64,000 nucleotides of DNA from Saccharina japonica. Lineage: Eukaryota > Sar > Phaeophyceae > Laminariales > Laminariaceae. The notes beneath the pieces were generated by a model. That model did not search any database and had not been told where the DNA came from. It saw nothing but the letters and a program-made list of their open reading frames with translations. Of the stretch, positions 56,047 through 64,000 are shown one piece after another; position 1 is the stretch's first letter, and every line of letters begins with the position of its first letter. The position numbers and the translations under genes were made by a program. The stretch spans positions 287,870 to 351,869 of the forward strand of contig MEHQ01001502.1 of assembly GCA_008828725.1 (NCBI GenBank), in the 5' to 3' direction.

Positions 56047-56295
56047 GGCGCGTGCTACGGTAGAGGTAGCAGTTTTTGGCTGAATCGTTTTCTGAACGAC
56101 CGGGCTCCGTAACCCAAATTCGTCAGACCTTCGTTTTTGTGACGAATATTGTTTCAGAGTATACTTCGGTCATGAGATTTCTCATCCGGGCAGCACTTTT
56201 ATTTTCCTCCAAAATCATTTTCTTCGGTGAGGTATGACGCTCCTTAAGTGAGGAGCTCAGAAAAAACATGGTGCATCTCTATCGTAGCATGCGTC
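56047..56295 (+). mobile_element. MITE M1 copy
   Basis: Starts GCGCGTGCTACGGTAGAGGT and ends ATCTCTATCGTAGCATGCGT. About 67 bp downstream of the stop codon that would end the EML-like frame. Confidence 0.75.
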
Positions 56296-56301
56296 GGGGA
56301 A

Positions 56302-56438
56302 CTATTACGGGTGTAAGGCATAGTAAATACTAGTAAGTAAGACCTACGGTACACCCAAAAACCTCTATATTTAATATTTGCCTATTTTTACTAACAATAT
56401 TTGGTCCTATTTACTATATAAAACTATGCCCCCCCGTA
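56302..56438. mobile_element. MITE family M2 copy
   Basis: TTACGGGTGTAAGGCATAGT on the left and ATGCCCCCCCGTAA on the right, with the shared ACCTACGGTACAC and AACAATATTTGGTCC interior. Confidence 0.7.
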
Positions 56439-56439
56439 A

Positions 56440-57074
56440 ATAGTAGTGTACTTTAACCCTCTCTCGTCGGAGTACCGTCAGTTTAGTGTAGTTTCTTTTT
56501 TGTGTTTTCCTATTTCCTAGACCACGTGGCTGGGCTTTGATTTTTTTATCAATGTCCTATCTTGGTTGGGATGCAGAGCGCTTCAAGAATTAGGTCCATC
56601 CACATACTCCTCACATGGGGAGCTCTCTCTCTCTATATATATATGTATATCCTCCTGAACAGAAAACAATGACCCCAAGAACTTTGTCAACCCCATGTAT
56701 GTGTAGCTTTCCATTTGTACTCGTAGCGTGCCTACTCGTAGCCCTGGCAGGGGCTGTCTGTTCACTTGTTTCCGCGTCTAATGTTTCCACACGTGAGAGT
56801 GTTGGTTAACTCAATACGGCTCTCTACTCAGCAAGGTGGATTCCTCTGCTCTGGCCAGTGGCGCGCGGCGAGGGGTTTGCTTTGGAGATCCACGTCAACA
56901 AACACGAGTCGACCTCACAAAGTGCATTGTTTTGTTGGTTAGAAAGGATACCCTACTAAAGGCTACTGAGGTCAGCAGTAGGCTCTTAGTAGTCAGTAGG
57001 CTACTGTCTTAGGTTATTACCCCTTCCAAACAACAGAGCTGACTGGGTAGAGTACTGGGTAATCCCTTCCAAAC
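56440..57074. other. intergenic or intronic stretch without recognised feature
   Basis: Contains a short TA microsatellite near 56635 and a few units of CTACTGAGGTCAGCAGTAGG type near 56960-57005. No EML-like exon recognised. Confidence 0.5.
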
Positions 57075-57355
57075 CAAAAGATTACGATCCACAGTAGTAG
57101 ATCATAGTATATCCTAACTTGCAGATAGGATAAGTCGTGCCGGACCTATGATATGTGTGTAGCACAGATCCAACCCCAGGGAGTATGTGCCAGACCGTGC
57201 AAGTTTTACGGCTCAATCCCATTCGGCAACATGAACTACAGTAGATCATACAGATCATACAGACCTTACAGATCATACAGACCTTACAGATCATTACATA
57301 CAGATCAGGGATATACCTGCCCTGATAGATCTATATAATGATTTGTCTAAAGTGT
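57075..57355 (+). repeat. GATC-rich family copy preceding the tandem array
   Basis: AGATCATACAGATC units and CCAACCCCAGGGAGTATG, matching fragments at 42180-42500 and 17855-18112. Confidence 0.6.
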
Positions 57356-57599
57356 GAATCTTTTTTAGGACCAATGTTTGGGTAGAGCACAGAGTTACCA
57401 AAGGTAGGAAGGTGACAAAACTTCAGGAACTCCCTCTACGCCTGCAACTGGACACACACACCGTCCACGAGGGTACAACAAGTATAGGTGGGTGCGATGC
57501 GACGCGATGCACCACGAATCGTCGCACGCCGGAACTCGGGCAGCGTTTCGTGTGGGAAAGTGACTCTTGCTTCACCTCTTCCTCATTCCACGTAATGCG

Positions 57600-57955
57600 C
57601 GGGCGCTTTCAGATGGGGCGGCTTGCGCGGCTTCCTGGACGATGGCCAAGCCCCTCTCCACGACACCGTTCATCCGCGGCGTGCCCGGCGTTGTGAATCC
57701 TTGCCGAATTCCGCGTTCTTAATCGCAGTTCACTAAACGCTCCACCGCTGAACTCGCCCCCACCATCAGATCGGCACGCACTTCAACAACCAATGGCTTC
57801 GCGCTGTCACGAATGTCGTTCGAGAACCGCTTAAAACGTCGCAACCCGCGTCGAACATTCGCTTCATGAAATATGTCCAGCCAAAGCGCGAGAAGTCGTC
57901 CTTGGTGAGCATGATGTATAGCGCGCCAGCGACGGACTGGGTGGGCTTAGGTTCT
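57600..57955 (-). pseudogene. copia-like integrase core fragment, unit 1 minus
   Basis: Two minus frames joined by a frameshift near 57840. The first reads SVAGALYIMLTKDDFSRFGW (first catalytic Asp region of a Ty1/copia integrase). Comparison with units 2 and 3 gives the rest: a second Asp in VRADLMV and the Glu in NGVVERG. No reverse transcriptase or LTR is seen. Confidence 0.7.
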
Positions 57956-57957
57956 CC

Positions 57958-58235
57958 TTCCGCCACATCGGGACCTAAGCCCATCCAGTCCGTCGGTGGG
58001 GCACTATCCGTCGTGTTGATCAAGACCGACTTCTCGCGCTATGGCCTGACGTATTTTATGAAGCAGAAGTCTCACGCCGGTGCGGCGTTTAAGCGGGTCG
58101 TGAACGACATTCGTGACATCACGAAGACAGCGGTTGTGGAAGTGCATCCACATCCGCACCAATGGGTCTTCCCCCCCTTCTGCATTTTCCTTCTGGGGGA
58201 AGGGCTTCCGGCTTATCTATCTATCCATACCGTAG
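57958..58235 (+). pseudogene. copia-like integrase fragment, unit 1 plus arm
   Basis: Reads SVGGALSVVLIKTDFSRYGL and AFKRVVNDIRDITKTAVVEV. It is the inverted partner of the minus fragment around the centre at about 57957; only the first part of the domain is present. Confidence 0.7.
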
Positions 58236-58497
58236 AATGAGGAACACGCTAGCGCGGCCTATCTACCTATCCATACCGTAGAAATGAAGAAGACGCTAGG
58301 GCGGAAGAAGGAAACACGCCTACGAGTGGCGTGTTGTATATTGCGCGGTATTGGATGGATAGATGAGCGGGAAGCCTTCCCTCACAAGGCACGTCGGTGC
58401 TGGAGGGACTCCTTGCCGATATATATATATATATATATGCATTAAGATAGTATAGCTGTCGCTAGGAACTCGCGCAGCAGGATATTAGTAACTGTCG

Positions 58498-58745
58498 TCA
58501 ACTTGTGTGTATTGGTGGGGGGAAAAAACAGGGGAAAACGTCGACGACGTGCCCCGAGAACCCCCTCTGCCCTCCCTTCAGGCGGTACACGCGCATTATG
58601 GCGCAGGTAATGGCAATGAGCATCTGCTCCACTTGCGTGAGGCCCTGGAGTTCTGGAGAAACACCCCCTGGCTCCATGTCATTGGCGTTGCAGAAAGCCT
58701 TTGGCACTTTTCTACTTCGCTGGCAGCCTTAACAGCTGCTCGATG
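58498..58745 (-). pseudogene. Helitron-associated DUF6570-like fragment, unit 1
   Basis: Minus frame NANDMEPGGVSPELQGLTQV, then EQMLIAITCAIMRVYRLKGG and QRGFSGHVVDVFP. The pattern P.EL.GLT.VE..LI......V.RL.GGQ.G..GHV is that of the conserved block N-terminal to Helitron Rep/helicase proteins. Assigned from memory of that pattern; no Rep or helicase motif follows. Confidence 0.55.
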
Positions 58746-59614
58746 AAAAGCAATACACAGGAGCATAAGCAGTTGAAAGTCAACTTTCCTGTGTAGTTAC
58801 TATCAACACACCAGGGGTACGTACGTCGCATATTGGTATGCCTACTATATAAATAAAAAAAACCGGCCATAAACAGAAAGGGCGAGTAGAGTAACGGGTG
58901 TGATTTGAACGTTTGCACACGAGGGTCCCGGGTTCGAGGCCGTGTTAACCACGGTTTTTTCCCCGTTAGAGTTGCAGTACGTCTACTACGTATAGAACTA
59001 AAGAAAACCTGAATGAGTGGTATAAGGGCTTGCCAACACAAATTCCGGGGTTCGAGACCTGTGTACGACTCCCAAATTATTATTTCTATGTTAGAGTACA
59101 ACGTAGTAGACAGATCAAATTACGATAATATGTTAGAGTACAACGTAGTAGACGAATAAAATTGTGAGGATTTGATGAAAAGTGCCGACGGAAAAGTGCA
59201 GACAGGGTCAACTGTTTAATCAAGTAAAAAAGCGGTCGACGCTATCTTGCGAGGGGTCCTTATCACGAGAGACTTGGTCAAACATATAAACTCGCATAGC
59301 TAGATCGTACAGATCATACAAGTCAAGAATCTATCTGCCCTGATATATATACGAGTATATAAATCATGAAGCAGGAATCGATGATCCGTCTGAAGTGTAA
59401 ACCTTTCTTAGGGCCAACGTTTGGGTAAAGTACAGAGTTGCCCAAGGTAGGAAGGTGACAGAACTTTAGGAATCCCTAGTACTGCTGTGACTGGACACAC
59501 ACACCGTCCACGAGAGCACAAAAAGTACGGGTGGGTGCGATGCGACGCGATGCGCCACGATTCGTCGCACGCCGGAACTCGGGCAGTGTGTCGTGTGGGA
59601 AAGTGACTCTTGCT

Positions 59615-60000
59615 TCACCTGTTCCCTATTCCACGTAAGGCGCGGGCGCCTTTAGATGGAGCGGCTTGCGCGGCTTCCTGGACGATGTCCAGGCCCCTCT
59701 CCACGACACCGTTCACCCGCGGTGTGTCCGGCGTTGTGAATCCTTGCCGAATGCCGCGTTCTTGCGCGCAGTTCACTAAACGCTCCACCACTGAACTCGC
59801 CCGCACCATCAGATCGGCACGCACTTCAACAGCCGATGGCTTCGTGCTGTCACGGATATCGTTCGAAAACCGCTTAAAACGTCGCAACCGGCGTCGAACT
59901 TTCGCTTCATGAAATATGTCCAGCCAAAGCGCGAGAAGTCGTCCTTGATCAGCATGATGTATAGCGCGCCAGCGACGGACTGGGTGGGCTTAGGTTCTTC
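59615..60000 (-). pseudogene. copia-like integrase core fragment, unit 2 minus
   Basis: Reads DDFSRFGWTYFMKRKFDAGC, a frameshift, then FKRFSNDIRDSTKPSAVEVR and TTPDTPRVNGVVERGL. The DDE-type Glu context is intact; the frame is broken once. Confidence 0.75.
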
Positions 60001-60002
60001 TT

Positions 60003-60238
60003 CCGCCACATCGGAACCTAAGCCCACCCAGTCCGTCGGTGGGGTGCTATCTATCGTGTTGATCAAGATCGACTACTCGCGCTTTGGCCTGACGTATTTC
60101 GTGAAGCAGAATTCTCACGCCGGTGCGACGTTTAAGCGGGTCGTGAACGACATTCGTGACATCACGAAGACAGCGGTTGTGGAAGTGCATCCACATCCGC
60201 ACCAACGGGTCTTCCCCTCTTCCGGATTTTCCTTCTGA
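60003..60238 (+). pseudogene. copia-like integrase fragment, unit 2 plus arm
   Basis: Reads SVGGVLSIVLIKIDYSRFGL and TFKRVVNDIRDITKTAVVEV, mirror of the minus fragment. Confidence 0.7.
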
Positions 60239-60737
60239 GGGAAAGGCTTCGGGCTTATCTATCTATCCATATCGTAGAATGAGAAACACGCTAGCGCGGA
60301 TTATCTATCTATCCGTATCGTAGAATGATAAACACGCTAGCGTGGCTTATCTATCTATCCATATCGTAGAATGAAAACACGCTAGCGCGGCTTATCTATC
60401 TATCTATCCATATCGTAGAATGGAGAACACGCTAGCGCGGTTTATCTATCTATCCATATCGTAGAATGAAGAACAAGCTAGTGTGGCTTATCTATCTATT
60501 CATAAGGTAGAATGAGGAACACGCTAGGGTGGAAGAAGGAAACACGCTTACGAGTAGCGTGTTCCTTATTGCGCGGTATTGGATGGATAGATGAGCCGGA
60601 AGCCTTCCCTCACAAGACACGTCGGTGCTGGAGGGATTCCTTGCCGATATACATATATATATATGCATTAAGATAGTATAGCTGTCGCTAGGATTTCGCG
60701 CAGAAGGATATTAGTAACTGTCGTCAACTTGTGTGCA

Positions 60738-60970
60738 TTAGTGGGGGAAAAACCAAGGAAAAATGCCGACGACGTGCCCCGAGAACCTCCGTTGCCCTCC
60801 CTTCAGGCGGTACACGCGCATGATGGCGCATGCTATGGTAATGGGCATCTGCTCCACTTGCGTGAGGCCCTGGAGTTCTGGAGAAACATCCCCCGGCTCC
60901 ATGTCATTGGCGTTGCAGAAAGCCTTTGGCACTTTCCTATTTCGCTGGCAGCCTTAACAGCTGCTCGATG
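60738..60970 (-). pseudogene. Helitron-associated DUF6570-like fragment, unit 2
   Basis: Same block as in unit 1 with substitutions (VEQMPITIACAIMRVYRLKG, GQRRFSGHVVGIFP). Both copies break off at the same point, so the fragment was captured before the array was duplicated. Confidence 0.55.
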
Positions 60971-61839
60971 AAAAGCAATACACAGGAGCATAAGCAGTTG
61001 AAATTCAACTTTCCTGTGTAGTTACTATCAAAACACCAGGTGTATGTACGTCGCATATTGGTACTCGTATGTCTACTATATAAATAAACTAAACCGGCCA
61101 TAAAACAGAAAGGGCGAGTCGGGTGTGATTTGAACGTTTGCACACGAGGGTCCCGGGTTCAAGACCGTGTTGACCACGGTTTTTTCCCCGTTAGAGTTGC
61201 AGTACGTCTACTACGTATAGAAATAAAGAAAACCTGAATAGGTGGTATAAGGGCTTGCCAACACAAAATTCCGGGGTTCGAGACCTGTGTACGACTCCCA
61301 AATTATTATTTCTATGTTAGAGTACAACGTAGTAGACAGATCAAATTATGATAATATGTTAGAGTACAACGTCGTGGACGAATAAAATTGTGAGGATTTG
61401 ATGAAAAGTGCCGACGGAAAAGTGCAGACAGGGTCAACTGTTTAATCAAGTAAAAAAGCGGTCGACGCTATCTTGCGAGGGGTCCTTATCACGAGAGACT
61501 TGGTCAAAATTAGAAATTCGCATAGCTAGATCGTATAGATCATACAGGTCAAGAATCTATCTACCCTGATATATATACGAGTATATAAATCATGAAGCAG
61601 GAATCGATGATCCGTCCGAAGTGTAAACCTTTCTTAGGGCCAACGTTTGGGTAAAGTACAGAGTTGCCCAAGGTAGGAAGGTGACAGAACTTTAGGAATC
61701 CCTAGTACTGCTGTGACTGGACACACACACCGTCCACGAGAGCACAACAAGTACGGGTGGGTGCGATGCGACGCGATGCGCCACGATTCGTCGCACGCCG
61801 GAACTCGGGCAGTGTGTCGTGTGGGAAAGTGACTCTTGC

Positions 61840-62222
61840 TGCACCTGTTCCCTATTCCACGTAAGGCGCGGGCGCCTTTAGATGGAGCGGCTTGCGCGGC
61901 TTCCTGGACGATGGCCAAGCCCCTCTCCACGACACCGTTCACCCGCGGTGTGTCCGGCGTTGTGAATCCTTGCCGAATGCCGCGTTCTTGCGCGCAGTTC
62001 ACTAAACGCTCCACCGCTGAACTCGCCCCCACCATCAGATCGGCACGCACTTCAACAGCCGATGGCTTCGTGCTGTCACGAATGTCGTTCGAGAATTGGT
62101 TAATACGTCGCAACCGGCGTCGGACTTTCGCTTCAGGAAATATGTCCAGCCAAAGCGCGAGGAGTCGTCCTTGATCAGCATGATGTATAACGCGCCAGCG
62201 ACGGACTGGGTGGGCTTAGGTT
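61840..62222 (-). pseudogene. copia-like integrase core fragment, unit 3 minus
   Basis: Reads SVAGALYIMLIKDDSSRFGW, then after a frameshift INQFSNDIRDSTKPSAVEVR and VNGVVERGLAIVQEA. Confidence 0.75.
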
Positions 62223-62224
62223 CT

Positions 62225-62461
62225 ACCGCCACGTCGGGACCTAAGCCCACCCAGTCCGTCGGTGGGGTGCTATCTATCGTGTTGGTCACGACCGACTACT
62301 CGCGCTTTGGCCTGACGTATTTCATGAAGCAGAAGTCTCACGGCGGTGCGACGTTTAAGCGGGTCGTGAACGACTGTCGTGATAGCACGAAGCCGTCTGT
62401 TGTGGAAGTGCATCCACATCCGCACCAACGGGTCTTCCCCCCTTCTGCCTTTGCCTTCTGA
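62225..62461 (+). pseudogene. copia-like integrase fragment, unit 3 plus arm
   Basis: Reads SVGGVLSIVLVTTDYSRFGL and TFKRVVNDCRDSTKPSVVEV. Confidence 0.7.
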
Positions 62462-62761
62462 GAAACATGCTAGCGCGGCTTATCTATCTATCCATATCGT
62501 AGAATAAGAAACACGCTAGCGTGGATTATCCATCTATCCATATCGTAGAATGAGGAACACGCTAGCGCAGCTCATCTATCTATTCATAAGGTATTAAATA
62601 GAATGAGGAACACGCTAGGGTGGAAAAAGGAAACACACCTACGAGTACGAGCGTGTTCCTTATTGCGCGGTATTGGATAGATAGATAAGCCGGAAGCCTT
62701 CCCTCACAAGACACGTCGGTGCTGGAGGGACCCCTTGCCGATATATACCTGGTATACATTA

Positions 62762-62877
62762 TCACGGGGGGGCATACTAAATACAAGTAAATAGGGCCTA
62801 CGGTACAAGAAAAAAACTATATTTTTACGAATTATTACTAACAATATTTGATCCTATTTACTATGGCCCCTCGTAAT
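62762..62877. mobile_element. MITE family M2 copy
   Basis: TCACGGGGGGGCATACTAAA to TTTACTATGGCCCCTCGTAA, with CCTACGGTACAAG and CAATATTTGATCC inside. Confidence 0.7.
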
Positions 62878-63219
62878 AGGACGAGATCAAGCAGATCGAG
62901 GAGTGTCGTCGGTGTGCGAACCCGACGACATGCAATAAATACGAATTTCGATACTGCTGCATGTAACGCCAATAGGCAAATGCCTACCAATACGTGCAAC
63001 TCCCTGCACTCTAGCATAAAGCGATGCTGCTGCGCTACTACAGCGGTACAACTTCGTAACATCACCCCCCTTTGCCGTGGAGTTTGTCGAGCCAAACAGG
63101 AAGGAGAAAACGTACATAATTTCTTGGTTTTATAAAGATAGTAGGCGTTTCATCAGGGGCGCCCAGAAGCAAAACCCGTTACCAACACTCCAGATTTTTC
63201 AGGTTCGACCTTCCGGGCG

Positions 63220-63675
63220 GGGGGGGGAGGGGGGCGTACTCGATACTCATGCATGGCCGTAGTCGTATGACCATAGACCCTTGCATCCCTACAATGCCGG
63301 GACAGAGCATTTCGGGTTTTCACCGACCAGGCAGACATTGCTAGCACCAAGCGCGAAGCGCCGTGAGGTGTTGGGCGAGTCGCATGAAGGGTGAGCTGCA
63401 TCCTACTAAGAACCGCTTGCAAGACGGACTTGCATATGGATGACAGCTTCAATGAGTCAATTTAATTTATGGTGCGGCCATTTCCTGGTACAGCAATGGG
63501 AGCACTATGTAACTGCCTCGTGGGTGCCTTACCATATACCAGGTACACACTACGTGATACGACCATCCCCCTTGTGCGGAGCAAATGTTCTCCACCTCGC
63601 ACAAACTATCTAACAATATCAAGACCGCCAGCCTTTGTGACCGCCAAAACAAAACAAAAAAACGCGGGGGGGGGG
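63220..63675 (-). repeat. poly-C-tailed SINE-like element, inverted copy
   Basis: Reverse orientation of 6170-6575 (GCCGTAGTCGTATGACCATA, then TGCAAGTCCGTCTTG in reverse complement). Its C tail reads as the G run at 63219-63233. Confidence 0.7.
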
Positions 63676-64000
63676 TGGGGGAGGGCCAGCCACATTAGTA
63701 TCAAGTGATACCTTGAGTAGGTGATGGGATCACCGTCCGGGTACGAGTCAACCATGTAAGACCGCACCCATCAGACCATTTATAACCGAACCCACCAACC
63801 ATTTATAACCTCGATAGAAATCTCGAGATTCGTTGCACACCGAAACTCGGACAGACTTCCGGCAGAGCCCCCCCCCCCCCCCCGCCCCCTCGTCGCAGGG
63901 TTTGTGCCGTCCATCAGGTCAGAGACTTCGTGCTAGTGACACCTGCCGGACACGTGTCAACCATGTAAAACCGCACCTATTAACCATCTGTAACCGAACC
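63676..64000. other. window end, nothing recognised except a C run
   Basis: A duplicated phrase (AACCATGTAAGACCGCACC at 63750 and AACCATGTAAAACCGCACC at 63959) and a C run at 63869-63884. No gene seen. Confidence 0.5.

Larger units (their letters stand above)
57355..59395. mobile_element. tandem array unit 1 (integrase palindrome plus Helitron-type fragment)
   Basis: Starts near GGACCAATGTTTGGGTAGAG and ends before the same landmark at 59411. Contains head-to-head integrase fragments centred near 57960, a minisatellite with inverted flanks (58205-58390), a Helitron-type coding fragment (58498-58707) and two B-box-like motifs (58931, 59052). The unit is more diverged than units 2 and 3. Confidence 0.75.
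59396..61620. mobile_element. tandem array unit 2
   Basis: Same order of components as unit 1, with the minisatellite expanded to about six copies of CTTATCTATCTATCCATATC-type units (60250-60530). Confidence 0.8.
61621..62760. mobile_element. tandem array unit 3, truncated
   Basis: Nearly identical to the first 1.1 kb of unit 2. It stops after the minisatellite where an M2 MITE begins (62762); the Helitron-type part is absent. Confidence 0.8.

Overview
This is a nuclear segment of a eukaryote, not a bacterial or organellar sequence. About 31 short coding exons (70-360 bp) on the + strand are joined by GT-AG introns of 0.3 to about 4 kb. The introns are packed with small inverted-repeat transposons, SINE-like elements, minisatellites and long poly-C tracts. 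The exons encode a microtubule-associated protein of the EML (echinoderm microtubule-associated protein-like) type, with HELP motifs and WD40 blades. An EML gene this large implies an organism with cilia or flagella. The intron and repeat style would fit a photosynthetic stramenopile such as a brown alga, but that placement is inference and of low confidence.

Layout. 1-6632: repeats, a 5'-damaged non-LTR retrotransposon (LINE) on the - strand (about 700-3770), and a poly-C-tailed repeat present twice (1-592 and 6059-6632). 6637-55935: the EML-like gene. Module 1 (6637-23184) enters the window already inside its WD40 part. Module 2 (27061-44486) is nearly complete and starts with a HELP motif. 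Module 3 (45997-55935) starts with a second HELP motif and stops, or leaves by a GC donor, at 55936-55980. Almost every exon junction keeps phase with the next, which is the main evidence that one transcript links them. Three places do not close: the 5' edge of the exon ending at 27244, the span 30422-32711, and 44487-45996, which holds a 269-base run of N. 57075-62760: a tandem array of three units of about 2.0, 2.2 and 1.1+ kb. The units carry head-to-head fragments of a Ty1/copia-like integrase, and two of them carry a fragment resembling the Helitron-associated DUF6570 domain. 62760-64000: more repeats, including another inverted copy of the poly-C-tailed element.

The introns are a fossil bed of small mobile elements. 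I can separate at least ten families by their shared ends. They include a seven-copy MITE, a tRNA-derived SINE with four copies all antisense to the gene, two PIF/Harbinger-like foldback elements with TAA target duplications, and a hairpin-bearing element in three copies. The most interesting observations are: (1) decayed tandem copies of an exon or its acceptor region directly upstream of three exons; (2) a 3' end shared by the LINE and the abundant poly-C-tailed element, suggesting a LINE/SINE partnership with a C tail instead of an A tail; (3) the tandem array combining integrase palindromes with a Helitron-type fragment. No complete new defence, metabolic or mobile system is evident.
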